DNA from: Paenibacillus sp. Soil766
GTDB lineage: Bacteria > Bacillota > Bacilli > Paenibacillales > NBRC-103111
DNA length: 64,000 bases
Direction of reading: 5' to 3'
Assembly: GCF_001428105.1 (NCBI RefSeq)
Contig: NZ_LMSJ01000009.1
Span: 62,001 to 126,000 of the forward strand
Program-made: the position numbers and the translations under genes
In this document: one piece after another, positions 17,662 to 25,784 of the stretch
Layout of the letters: every line of letters begins with the position of its first letter
How positions within the stretch are numbered: the stretch's first letter is position 1
Notes under the pieces: model-generated
What the model was told of the DNA's origin: nothing
Databases searched by the model: none
Seen by the model: only the letters and a program-made list of their open reading frames with translations

Positions 17662-18591
17662 ATGAAAACGTTATGGCTTACAAAATCACTGATGCTTACT
17701 GGCCTATCAACCATGCTGATGACAGGATGCGCAACGAACACCGCCTCAAGCGATGGTAAACTTGATGTCGTGACAAGCTTCTATCCGATGTATGAATTCA
17801 CGAAACAAGTTGCTGGCGAGCATGCGAATGTTATCGCGTTAATACCAGCGGGTTCAGAGCCACATGATTGGGAACCGAGTGCCAAGGATATGAAAAAAGT
17901 GAAGGAAGCTGATGTATTTATTTACAATGGCATCGTTGAAGGGTGGGCAGAGCAGGCTTTGCAAAGCACTGCGAATACCAAGCGTGTTGTCGTTGAGGCG
18001 AGTAAGGGCATTGATCTCATTGAAGGTTTACATGAACAGGAGGAAGAGGGAGAAGGTCATAGTCATGATTTGGATCCTCACGTTTGGTTATCCCCGTCGT
18101 TAGCTCAACGTGAAGTAGAAGCGATCGCACAAGGACTGATAGCGGTAGATCCCACACATAAGGATGATTATCGGAGTAACGCTGATACGTATATCGCTAA
18201 ACTCAAAGCGCTGGATGAAACGTTCCGTAATACGCTTGCAACTGTGAAACATAAAGAGTTCGTAACCCAACATGCGGCATTTGGGTATTTGGCCAAAGAA
18301 TATGGATTAACGCAAGTTCCTATCGCTGGTCTTTCCCCGGAAGAAGAGCCCGCTCCTGACAAAATGGCGGATATCATTCAATTTGCGAGAGAGAAGCAAG
18401 TGAAAACGATCTTTTTTGAAACGTTAGTGGATCCTAAGGTTGCGACAACTATTGCCAAGGAAATCAACGCCCATACGGATGTCCTTAACCCACTTGAAGG
18501 TTTAACAGCTGAAGACAAGAAGAATAACCTGGATTACATAAGTGTCATGACGAACAATCTCCAAGCATTGAAGAAAGCCTTAGTTGAATAA
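17662..18591 (+). CDS. znuA: Zinc-binding lipoprotein of ABC importer
   Basis: The extracellular zinc-capture lipoprotein, 309 residues. The signal peptide ends in the lipobox LMTGC with Cys23. Expected metal ligands are visible: His68 (EPHDWEP), His140 (DPHVWLSP), His204 (TQHAAFGY) and an acidic residue near 253. The acidic His-rich loop typical of zinc-specific members lies at about 124-136 (HEQEEEGEGHSHD). The gene follows znuB after 13 bases with a GGAGG site and ends at a terminator, so the operon is znuCBA. Confidence 0.94.
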   Translation: MKTLWLTKSLMLTGLSTMLMTGCATNTASSDGKLDVVTSFYPMYEFTKQVAGEHANVIALIPAGSEPHDWEPSAKDMKKVKEADVFIYNGIVEGWAEQALQSTANTKRVVVEASKGIDLIEGLHEQEEEGEGHSHDLDPHVWLSPSLAQREVEAIAQGLIAVDPTHKDDYRSNADTYIAKLKALDETFRNTLATVKHKEFVTQHAAFGYLAKEYGLTQVPIAGLSPEEEPAPDKMADIIQFAREKQVKTIFFETLVDPKVATTIAKEINAHTDVLNPLEGLTAEDKKNNLDYISVMTNNLQALKKALVE

Positions 18592-18624
18592 CAATGAATG
18601 GTTAGCTTGATGTGATGATGTAAT

Positions 18625-18646
18625 GCAAACCTAAGTTTGCTTTTTA
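18625..18646 (+). terminator. Terminator of znuCBA
   Basis: GCAAAC, loop CTAA, GTTTGC, followed by TTTTTATTT. Confidence 0.85.
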
Positions 18647-18658
18647 TTTGAGATAAAT

Positions 18659-18673
18659 ACGTAAAATTTACGA
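18659..18673 (+). promoter_or_regulatory. Zur-like box 4, upstream of the COG0523 GTPase gene
   Basis: ACGTAAAATTTACGA contains the same 13-bp palindrome CGTAAAATTTACG (18660-18672) found at znuC. It lies 24 bases before the start codon, the same arrangement as at znuC. Confidence 0.75.
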
Positions 18674-18696
18674 TTAATCGAAAGGGGGCATTGTCT

Positions 18697-19905
18697 ATGC
18701 AGACAATACCTGTGACAGTACTAAGCGGTTATTTGGGAGCCGGAAAAACAACCTTGTTGAACCATATTCTACATAATCGAAATGGTTTGAAAGTAGCCGT
18801 GATTGTGAATGATTTAAGTGATGTTAATATCGATGCGGATCTCATTAGACAAGGCAATGGACTCTCTCGTACAGAGGAAAGTTTAATTGAAATGTCCAAC
18901 GGTTGCATATGCTGCACCTTGCGCGACGATCTGTTGAAGGAAGTTGAACGGCTTGCCAAAGAAAACAAATTTGATTATATTCTGATCGAATCTACAGGTG
19001 TTGGTGAACCGTTGCCTGTTGCTCAAACCTTCACCTATTCGGACGAAGAACAAGGTATTGATCTTTCCCAACTGTGTCGATTGGACTGTATGGTGACCGT
19101 TGTGGATGCTTACCGATTCTGGACAGATTATTTCTCAGGAGAAACGCTGCTCGAACGAAGTCAAGCTGTTGGCGATCATGACACGCGAGAAGTTGTTGAT
19201 CTGTTGATCGATCAGATTGAATTTTGTGATGTTCTTATTTTGAATAAATGTGATAAGTTGGAGGCAGAGGAATTGAATGAGTTAGAAAGTGTACTCCGAC
19301 TACTACAACCTAGGGCAAAGTTTATTCGCTCAATACAAGGTCAGGTAGATCCTGCTGAAATTATGAATACACAGTTGTTCAACTTCGATGAAGTTAGTGC
19401 GTCACCTGGTTGGATGCGAGAATTGGAGAAAGGATCACACACACCTGAAACGGAAGAATACGGCATTTCTTCTTTCGTTTATGAAAGAGCTCGCCCCTTT
19501 GAGCCGTCGCGACTAATGTCTTGGATGGCAGACTGGCCAGCAGAAATCGTCAGATCCAAAGGGATTATGTGGTTGGCAACGCGCCAACATTACGCTCAAA
19601 GCCTCAGCCAAGCGGGGCCGTCTATCCGTTTTGGTCCTTCTGGCTATTGGATTGCAGCGCTTCCTGAAGAGGAAAGAATAGCTGTTCTGGAAGAGGATGC
19701 CGATGCACTCACACATTGGGATGACACTTATGGGGATCGAATCAATCAAATCGTTTTCATTGGCATTGATATGGATCGTGATGAAATTATGACATCCCTT
19801 GATGCATGTTTATTGACAGATGCTGAGATGCTAGGAGATTGGAAGGAGTTCCGCGATGAGCTGCCTAATATCATCATGGAACTCGAGGAAGTCTGTGTCC
19901 TATAG
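18697..19905 (+). CDS. zagA: COG0523 zinc metallochaperone GTPase, ZagA/YciC-type
   Basis: A 402-residue cytosolic G3E GTPase that allocates zinc to client enzymes when zinc is scarce. The P-loop is GYLGAGKT (11-18), the metal site CxCC is CICC (70-73), and the guanine motif NKCD lies about residue 182-185. The C-terminal CobW_C domain ends in acidic repeats. Its own Zur-like box and its place after znuCBA match Bacillus YciC/ZagA. The ATG at 18697 has AAAGGGGG at 18681-18688; an in-frame TTG six bases upstream is too close. The symbol is by analogy. Confidence 0.88.
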   Translation: MQTIPVTVLSGYLGAGKTTLLNHILHNRNGLKVAVIVNDLSDVNIDADLIRQGNGLSRTEESLIEMSNGCICCTLRDDLLKEVERLAKENKFDYILIESTGVGEPLPVAQTFTYSDEEQGIDLSQLCRLDCMVTVVDAYRFWTDYFSGETLLERSQAVGDHDTREVVDLLIDQIEFCDVLILNKCDKLEAEELNELESVLRLLQPRAKFIRSIQGQVDPAEIMNTQLFNFDEVSASPGWMRELEKGSHTPETEEYGISSFVYERARPFEPSRLMSWMADWPAEIVRSKGIMWLATRQHYAQSLSQAGPSIRFGPSGYWIAALPEEERIAVLEEDADALTHWDDTYGDRINQIVFIGIDMDRDEIMTSLDACLLTDAEMLGDWKEFRDELPNIIMELEEVCVL

Positions 19906-20002
19906 TTCAATTGAGCTGTGTTATACAGCACTATACAAAAGGTGGTTTGGGCTGAGCGGCACTGGAAGATGCGTTGCAAGCTTATCGTCCTGACTCCCGG
20001 CT

Positions 20003-20222
20003 TTAAGGCCCGAAAAGGGCGATCCGCGGCAGCACGTGAACAACCAATAGCGCCCCAAAAGGGCGCTATTACCTCAGTATCGCTGCCCTAGCGGCGGCTT
20101 CGCCCGACTTAAGGCCCGAAAAGGGCCTTATAGGCATGCGTGGCAGCACACGAACAGCCAATAGCGCCCCAAAAGGGCGCTATTACCTCAGTATCGCTGC
20201 CCTAGCGGCGGCTTCGCCTGCT
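20003..20222. repeat. GC-rich structured intergenic repeat, two imperfect copies
   Basis: Two copies (from about 20003 and 20109, offset 106-114 bases) lie between zagA and the NlpC gene. Each contains GGCCC-GAAAA-GGGC, a hairpin AATAGCGCCC-CAAAA-GGGCGCTATT, the stretch TACCTCAGTATCGCTGCCCTAGCGGCGGCTTCGCC (described, with GGCG-GCTT-CGCC hairpin) and CGGCAGCAC-like spacer. Copy 2 has a longer first hairpin and eight extra bases. Composition is far richer in G+C than the flanks. No coding potential was seen. The whole gap 19906-20238 is otherwise empty. Confidence 0.8.
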
Positions 20223-20238
20223 TTGGGAACAGTATTTG

Positions 20239-21291
20239 TTAAAACAGTCTCCTTGCCGTAACAAATCGCTTCTTCCACTTCTCGTCGAATGCTGTGATGT
20301 GAACACCTAGCTCTTTGGAATACGTTTGAAGGATCCGACCATTGCCTGCATAAATACCTACATGACCGATATCGAGCCCGCGTGCCGTGAAAAAGAGGAG
20401 ATCCCCTTTGCGAATGTCGTCAATCCCAACTTCTTTCCCTTGCCGTGCTTGGTCATAAGAAACTCGTGGCAAATCTATGGACAATATGTTGTCAAAAACG
20501 TATTGAACGAAAGATGAGCAATCGAATGTATGCGTTTGCCCTGGAGCAGCACCGAACTCGTAAGGTGTTCCAACAAATTTAGACCCGAAGGTAATTAAAG
20601 CATCTGCTTGCTTCGCCTCTATCGACGTGTTCGTGTAATCCGAATACATCGGGGCAGAGGAGATGAAACCTATTGTACCGTCTTGTACTTGCACCTCTAA
20701 CCAATCCGAGTTGACTTCGCGAATGACGTGGATTTTTTCAGTTTTCGCAAGCATACGAATAATGTGGGTATCATTATCTTTAACTGGTGTGTCGCGTAAA
20801 TTGACACCATATAGGATCGTACTTTCATAGTCGTGAACAGATGAAATTGTAATTGAGCGAGAGTAGTCATGCCATTTTACAAGGTTACCTAGTGATTCAC
20901 TAATAAATCGCAGTGGCATCATCGTAAAGCCTTCAATAATTTTACCAGGTATGGGCAGTTCTAACCGATCTTTATTTAAATAAGCAAATTTGTCTCCGAT
21001 GTGATAACTTACCGTGGTTCCTTCTTTCAGAGCTGTCACTGTTCGCGTGTTCTCATTCCATGTAATTGTAGCGCCTTCCGCCTCAAATAGAGCTCGCATA
21101 GGCACGAGGCTGAAACCCTCTTCTATAACAGGAGATGTTTGAAAGGACAGCTGAAGACCGTCCAAATATACAGTAGGCGGTGCATTCTCCACTGCCTTTA
21201 CAGCTGTTGCATGGAGCAGCATCGTACTCAGTAATGCAATAGAGGCACCTCGATAGAGCTGATTTCTAATCCTCATGTTTGTAGTCCTCAT
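20239..21291 (-). CDS. Secreted NlpC/P60 endopeptidase with copper-amine-oxidase-like stalk
   Basis: A 350-residue secreted cell-wall hydrolase. The signal peptide spans about 1-33. Next come a Cu_amine_oxidN1-type region (PTVYLDGLQLSF to ISESLGNLVKWHD, about 39-150), an SH3-like segment (158-215) and the NlpC/P60 domain (230-350). Cys258 (FDCSSFVQYVF) and His310 (GHVGIY) are catalytic. This architecture is common in Paenibacillus. The ATG at 21291 or the ATG at 21276, which follows GAGGA, could be used; the second gives a cleaner signal peptide. The gene is monocistronic. Confidence 0.88.
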   Translation of the reverse strand: MRTTNMRIRNQLYRGASIALLSTMLLHATAVKAVENAPPTVYLDGLQLSFQTSPVIEEGFSLVPMRALFEAEGATITWNENTRTVTALKEGTTVSYHIGDKFAYLNKDRLELPIPGKIIEGFTMMPLRFISESLGNLVKWHDYSRSITISSVHDYESTILYGVNLRDTPVKDNDTHIIRMLAKTEKIHVIREVNSDWLEVQVQDGTIGFISSAPMYSDYTNTSIEAKQADALITFGSKFVGTPYEFGAAPGQTHTFDCSSFVQYVFDNILSIDLPRVSYDQARQGKEVGIDDIRKGDLLFFTARGLDIGHVGIYAGNGRILQTYSKELGVHITAFDEKWKKRFVTARRLF

Positions 21292-21390
21292 ACTTTCTGT
21301 TAATGCCTATATATTTCGTTAAGCAAGATTTCCTTGTGTCCGTATGAGGTGGAGAGATGGGGGATTCACTTATTCAGCATGTAATAATAA

Positions 21391-21436
21391 AGAAGACTGC
21401 CCTAAAGTAGACGAATCTACTTATCGGACAGCCTCT
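21391..21436. repeat. Imperfect long inverted repeat
   Basis: CTGCCCTAAAGTAGA, loop CGAA, TCTACTTATCGGACAG forms a long imperfect hairpin with a perfect seven-bp tip (21405-21411 with 21416-21422). Similar ends occur beside transposases and as terminators in Paenibacillaceae (recalled). No open reading frame is attached. The rest of the 21292-21732 gap shows nothing certain. Confidence 0.5.
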
Positions 21437-21732
21437 TCGACGGTGCGTTAATTGATGGAGCTCTTGCCTTGAACCTTACTTCGCTCGGTAACTACCTCAT
21501 CACATCATTGCAGTACTGATACTACAGTAAGTTGTATGCGGCACATCTCCTCGCCTCCATATGGATTCAATAACAAATTCCCTTGTGTAAATTGTCTGCG
21601 ACACAACACCTCACCACTGCGTCACCGTCATAAAATAGTATGTCCGCTCTCCTCCAACAATATACACAGATTTGGTTAAAAGTAATCCTTCATGAATACA
21701 TATAGAAACAATAAGGAAAAGGGGTGATGTAC

Positions 21733-23058
21733 ATGCGCCCAGGCTACGGCATGTTCCAACAGCAAACTGCGAAGATGCGGATAACACCTCAACTACGTAA
21801 AGCGATTACGATCCTCAAGCTCTCGACACCGGAATTGATGGAAGTTATTCACCAAGAGGTAACTGAAAACCCGGTATTGGAAATAGCCGGCAATACATGG
21901 GACGCTGACTACCACACGCCAACATTTTTCCAAGTAGCTAGAAGAACTGATGACAACTATGACCCTTTACTTCACGTGACATCGAATGAGGTATCCCTAG
22001 AGAGGCACTTAAAGGAGCAATTAGGTTTTATCAAAAAAATACCGCCACCCATTCGACAGACGGTCTTATTTATGGTTGGAAATCTAGACCGTAATGGCTA
22101 TTTGAGATCCCCCTTGCCTGAAATTTCTGAGGTGTGTAAAATCGAGCTTTCTCAAGTAGAGCGTGCTTTAAAAATCTTGCAAAGTTGTGAACCATGCGGC
22201 GTAGGGGCACGGGATTTGAGGGAATGTTTGCTTCTTCAAGTCCAGTCGATGGCAGATTCCTTTCCATTAGTCTCTTTATTAATTCAAAATCATTTGAACG
22301 ATATTGCGAATTTCCACATTCACAAATTAACGACGATGCTGAAGGTATCTACACAAGAAATTCAGTCTGCGATCGATGTAATCAAAGGGCTGAATCCCAG
22401 ACCCGGCGCAGCCTTTCATATAGAAGCGGTTCATTATATCATTCCGGAAGTCATTATTGAAAAAGCAGGTGAACAGCTCATAGTACGGCTACTTCAAACA
22501 GCTTCGCCGCGACTTTCGCTTAATGGTTATTATGAACGAATGGTCATAACGACTAGTGACAATAACGAGTTAACTAGGTTTCTCTCTGGTAAATTACATG
22601 CCGCGAAGTTCTTCCTGAAGTGCTTGGAGCAAAGACGAAGAACGATAGTCCGTGTAGTGCAAGCGATTGTTGAGGAACAAAATGATTTTTTCTGGCATGG
22701 AGCCGTTTATCTTAAGCCAATGACCTTAAAGCAGATTGCTGATAAATTAGGTGTACATGAATCAACGGTAAGTCGCGCTACAACTGGGAAATACGCTCAA
22801 ACCCCCTGGGGTATCTTCGAATTGAAATACTTCTTTCCCTCTGGGCTGCAAATGGATTTAGGGGATTCGGCTTCATCAGAACATGTGAAATCGAAAATCA
22901 AGGCATGGATTAGTGACGAAAACCCCAAAAAACCATATTCCGATCAAAAGCTGGCTGATCTGATGAGGGGGGAGGGCATCTCCATTTCGCGTCGCACCAT
23001 AACCAAGTATCGGGAAGAACTCGGTATTTCTTCTTCTGTGAGAAGGAAACGCATATAG
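21733..23058 (+). CDS. sigL: RNA polymerase sigma-54 factor
   Basis: The sigma factor that recognises -24/-12 promoters and needs an AAA activator. About 441 residues. Region I is Gln/Leu-rich (FQQQTAKMRITPQLRKAITILKL), the core-binding region is central, the HTH reads LKQIADKLGVHESTVSRAT, and the RpoN box is ISRRTITKYREELG near the C-terminus. All key regions are present. GGGGTG at 21721-21726 is six bases before the ATG at 21733, which is preferred to earlier in-frame starts. Its position beside an activator gene and two sigma-54 promoters suggests it serves the neighbouring lysine cluster; it may also serve other regulons. Confidence 0.93.
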   Translation: MRPGYGMFQQQTAKMRITPQLRKAITILKLSTPELMEVIHQEVTENPVLEIAGNTWDADYHTPTFFQVARRTDDNYDPLLHVTSNEVSLERHLKEQLGFIKKIPPPIRQTVLFMVGNLDRNGYLRSPLPEISEVCKIELSQVERALKILQSCEPCGVGARDLRECLLLQVQSMADSFPLVSLLIQNHLNDIANFHIHKLTTMLKVSTQEIQSAIDVIKGLNPRPGAAFHIEAVHYIIPEVIIEKAGEQLIVRLLQTASPRLSLNGYYERMVITTSDNNELTRFLSGKLHAAKFFLKCLEQRRRTIVRVVQAIVEEQNDFFWHGAVYLKPMTLKQIADKLGVHESTVSRATTGKYAQTPWGIFELKYFFPSGLQMDLGDSASSEHVKSKIKAWISDENPKKPYSDQKLADLMRGEGISISRRTITKYREELGISSSVRRKRI

Positions 23059-23092
23059 TTGGAAGGGAGGAGCGAGCGTATTCGGCAGTACA

Positions 23093-23950
23093 TCACTTCA
23101 ATGATTTGGTCCACAAGTTCATGTCCTCAAATTTATCATAAATATCACAATTTTTCGTAAGTCTGCCGTAATATCGGTACCCCAGTTGGTAGAACACTGC
23201 ATTCATACTGAAAGAAAGAGCCCTTGATAAAGAATAAGCGCAAGTAACTTGCCGCGCAATCAATTCATCTTCCAAAGCATGTATCAGCAGTCGCATGAGA
23301 CCTTGATTACGATAAGCCGGGAGCGTAGCACAATCCGTCATTTCAGCATTCGCGTAGACCGAATTGATCTCTGCGGAAGCGGCGCTTATGAGTTGATCCT
23401 GCAATTCGATGAGATAATAGATTGTTCCTTCCCGCATCGTTTTCTCTACATACATGGAATCATTCATCGGTGTCGGATAGGTTTGGAAAATGTGGCTGTA
23501 CAGAAGGGAGAGCTGTTCCGCATCCTCCAATCGAGCTAGTCGCATCGTCATACTGCTGGGAATCAATGGACGATCGAACTTAACCGGAAGAGTAAGAACT
23601 TGCTGAAGAATCTGATCTTCTTCAAGCCAGTAGTCGCTAGTCCGACGCGCGAGGTCATCATACATGGCCATACAGTAGGCATCGTTTCCATTAAAATATC
23701 CTTTATAAATACCTTCCAACATACATCCCTTCGATAAAAAAGACTGCCAATCCACTTCTCGTGATTTGATAAACACCTTGGTCAAAGCATGTGTTTTGGC
23801 TATTTCGACTACTCGCGTATAAATGACATCTATCTTTCCCGAATAGTCATCCACCCGCAGCCTTTTATTCGTAAAATCAAGGCAAAACATAATCCTATAC
23901 TCGGTACCGTTCTCAACTTGATTCGTATAGGTTGGCAGATCACTTGGCAT
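23093..23950 (-). CDS. ablB: Putative beta-lysine N6-acetyltransferase
   Basis: A GNAT acetyltransferase of 285 residues of the AblB/YodP family, which acetylates the epsilon amino group of beta-lysine. The N-terminal half (YRIMFCLDFTNKRLRVDDYSGK) is specific to this family. The C-terminal GNAT core shows the acetyl-CoA motif ATLPAYRNQGLMRLLIHALEDE. AAGGGGG is seven bases from the ATG. It is divergent from the yokU-yodT operon and lies near kamA, the expected source of its substrate. Only a weak -24/-12-like sequence was found on its strand. Known homologues make N6-acetyl-beta-lysine as an osmolyte or as a catabolic intermediate. Confidence 0.88.
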   Translation of the reverse strand: MPSDLPTYTNQVENGTEYRIMFCLDFTNKRLRVDDYSGKIDVIYTRVVEIAKTHALTKVFIKSREVDWQSFLSKGCMLEGIYKGYFNGNDAYCMAMYDDLARRTSDYWLEEDQILQQVLTLPVKFDRPLIPSSMTMRLARLEDAEQLSLLYSHIFQTYPTPMNDSMYVEKTMREGTIYYLIELQDQLISAASAEINSVYANAEMTDCATLPAYRNQGLMRLLIHALEDELIARQVTCAYSLSRALSFSMNAVFYQLGYRYYGRLTKNCDIYDKFEDMNLWTKSLK

Positions 23951-23997
23951 ACAGCATCCCCCTTAACCCTCAATTTGCTGCAAAAATCTAACAACTG

Positions 23998-24012
23998 CCA
24001 AAAATTTTGCGG
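23998..24012. promoter_or_regulatory. Candidate enhancer site, copy 1
   Basis: The 15-bp imperfect palindrome CCAAAAATTTTGCGG reads CCGCAAAATTTTTGG on the other strand. It is about 50 bases upstream of the sigma-54 promoter at 24063 and also between the divergent ablB and yokU genes, a normal place for an activator site. A near-identical copy is at 24408. Binding is inferred. Confidence 0.45.
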
Positions 24013-24062
24013 CTTTACCGCCTAATGAGCCTACGGAGTGCACAAATACCCCGTGAGGAAAG

Positions 24063-24079
24063 TTGGCATCCTTTTTGCA
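24063..24079 (+). promoter_or_regulatory. Sigma-54 promoter of the yokU-yodTSRQ operon
   Basis: TTGGCATCCTTTTTGCA matches the -24/-12 consensus TTGGCACNNNNNTTGCA, with GG (24065-24066) and GC (24077-24078) ten bases apart. It lies 57 bases before yokU and is identical at 16 of 17 positions to the promoter before kamA. Confidence 0.88.
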
Positions 24080-24135
24080 TGAGTACCCGTTAGGCGTAAG
24101 AATGTTCTATACCATATGAGGGAGGTAGCACGCAT

Positions 24136-24399
24136 ATGAATTGCATGTGGTGTGAAACGGAAGATATACGTGAAAGTGTGAAAGATTGCTACTGGATTAT
24201 GCCTGATGGGAGACTTGCGGTTCAAATACTTGACATTCCTGCGCTTGAATGTGCCAACTGCCGTACGTATGTCTTAGAGAGCACTGCTCAACAAATTGAA
24301 GAGACCTTATATTGGCATGATGTTTCTGCACTTGGAACAGCATTTCGTTATGAAGATCTATTAAAGGCTCCGCGGGTTAAGAATATGTTTCTCAAATAG
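24136..24399 (+). CDS. yokU: YokU-family small zinc-ribbon protein
   Basis: An 87-residue protein with two CxxC pairs, CMWC (3-6) and CANC (about 37-40), consistent with a zinc ribbon. It matches YokU, encoded at the end of the kamA-yod operon in Bacillus. Its function is unknown; the spacing resembles YgiT-type zinc fingers. Here it is the first gene of a sigma-54-driven operon and is followed after 32 bases by the aminotransferase gene. GGGAGG precedes the ATG. Confidence 0.85.
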   Translation: MNCMWCETEDIRESVKDCYWIMPDGRLAVQILDIPALECANCRTYVLESTAQQIEETLYWHDVSALGTAFRYEDLLKAPRVKNMFLK

Positions 24400-24407
24400 A
24401 ACCTTAG

Positions 24408-24422
24408 CCGCAAAATTTGTGG
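24408..24422. promoter_or_regulatory. Candidate enhancer site, copy 2
   Basis: CCGCAAAATTTGTGG matches copy 1 (other strand) at 14 of 15 positions. It lies between yokU and the aminotransferase gene and runs into the ribosome site of the latter. Confidence 0.4.
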
Positions 24423-24431
24423 GGGTGCCTT

Positions 24432-25784
24432 ATGAAGCGAGAGCATGTGATCAAGCCAGTTATGGATCACCATTATCCCACGATTCAATATGGGAAAGGC
24501 GTGTATCTCTACGATGAGCAAGGCAAAGCCTATATCGACGGTTGCTCGGGAGCGGTGACAGCTGGCTTAGGGCACGGAGTACAAGAAATCATCGATGCGA
24601 TGATGGAGCAAGCGAACAAGGTTTCCTTCGTGTACCGTTCACAGTTTACAAGTGAGCCTGCTGAGAAACTGGCAGCCAAACTGAGCGAACTTGCCCCTGG
24701 CAACGATTATTGGAGCTTCTTTGTGAACAGTGGATCAGAAGCTACGGAAACGGCGATGAAGATTGCTATCCAGCATTGGCAGGAGAAAGGGAGACCTGGT
24801 AAAAATAAAGTAATTTCTAGGCGAATGAGCTATCACGGTATTACGCTAGGTGCACTTTCGATGTCAGGTCACGTTCTGAGAAGAAGGAGATTCATCCCCT
24901 TATTGGAAGATTTCCCAGTTGTTATGCCCCCATATTGCTACCGTTGTCCATTAGGGCAAACCGTAGGGAATTGTCAATTAGCGTGTGCAGACGATTTGGC
25001 AACTGCGATTAAGCGGATCGGAGCAGAACATATCGCCGCGTTCATCGCGGAGCCGATCATCGGAGCTGCGGGGGGAGCGATTGTACCGCCAGAAGGCTAT
25101 TACAAGAGGATAAAAGCAATTTGCGAACAGTATGATATCTTATTTATCGCCGATGAGGTCATGACCGGAATTGCCCGAACGGGAGCCATGTTCGGTATGC
25201 AGCACGATGAGGTTGAGCCCGATCTTATGGCATTGGGCAAAGGGATGAGCGCCGGCTATACGCCGATGGCTGCAACACTTGTCAAAGATCATGTGATGGA
25301 GCCCATTCTGAAGGGGAGTAAAAGTATCATGTCTGGCCATACGTACAGCGCCAATCCGCAATCTGCTGCGGTATCGTTAGCGGTTCTTACCTATATCGAA
25401 ATGCATCAGTTAGTCAGCGCAGCAGAAATTAAAGGTGTCTATTTATTGAACCTACTGCGTCAATTGGCAGATGGGATTGAGATCATTGGTGATGTGAGAG
25501 GCAGAGGATTGCTGCTGGCGATCGAATTTGTTGCGGATCGGACTACTAAACAAACATTTCCACCAGGATTACGTGTTGCATCGCGAATTATTGAGAATGC
25601 CTTTCAGAAAGGGTTGCTTGTTTACCCGGCTGCTGGAGCGATCGACGGGGAGGGGGATGCGATTATCATCGCACCGCCTTTCATTATCTCCGAATCGGAA
25701 ATGGACCAACTTGTGCAGATATTATCTGATTCCATTCGGGAAGTCATGGCGGAGATTACCCCATCCACATCGGAGGAGATATGA
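24432..25784 (+). CDS. yodT: Class III aminotransferase, YodT-type (probable N6-acetyl-beta-lysine transaminase)
   Basis: A PLP-dependent aminotransferase of 450 residues. Fold-type I landmarks are present: FFVNSGSEATETAMKIA (phosphate site), SYHGITLGALSMSG, LFIADEVMTGIARTG (Asp contacting PLP nitrogen) and LMALGKGMSAGYTPMAA with the Schiff-base Lys. The ATG at 24432 follows GGGGGTG. It overlaps the CoA-transferase gene in ATGA. In this cluster the logical substrate is N6-acetyl-beta-lysine, giving the 3-oxo acid (EC 2.6.1.65); that assignment is inferred from context and the Bacillus yod order. Confidence 0.85.
   Translation: MKREHVIKPVMDHHYPTIQYGKGVYLYDEQGKAYIDGCSGAVTAGLGHGVQEIIDAMMEQANKVSFVYRSQFTSEPAEKLAAKLSELAPGNDYWSFFVNSGSEATETAMKIAIQHWQEKGRPGKNKVISRRMSYHGITLGALSMSGHVLRRRRFIPLLEDFPVVMPPYCYRCPLGQTVGNCQLACADDLATAIKRIGAEHIAAFIAEPIIGAAGGAIVPPEGYYKRIKAICEQYDILFIADEVMTGIARTGAMFGMQHDEVEPDLMALGKGMSAGYTPMAATLVKDHVMEPILKGSKSIMSGHTYSANPQSAAVSLAVLTYIEMHQLVSAAEIKGVYLLNLLRQLADGIEIIGDVRGRGLLLAIEFVADRTTKQTFPPGLRVASRIIENAFQKGLLVYPAAGAIDGEGDAIIIAPPFIISESEMDQLVQILSDSIREVMAEITPSTSEEI

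Noticed and set aside
20003..20222. rRNA or tRNA fragment
   Set aside because: Hairpins are simple inverted repeats; no cloverleaf, CCA end or rRNA signature was found.
21460..21640. Minus-strand small frame with two CR-Q-T motifs (about 34 codons)
   Set aside because: The ribosome site overlaps the start and no similarity is recognised; likely chance.
23951..24062. Sigma-54 promoter for ablB on the minus strand
   Set aside because: The best match GTTGTTAGATTTTTGCA has TG for GG and lacks the CA of the -24 element; too weak to claim.
24408..24432. Separate promoter for yodT
   Set aside because: No -35/-10 or second -24/-12 sequence; the operon promoter at 24063 suffices.
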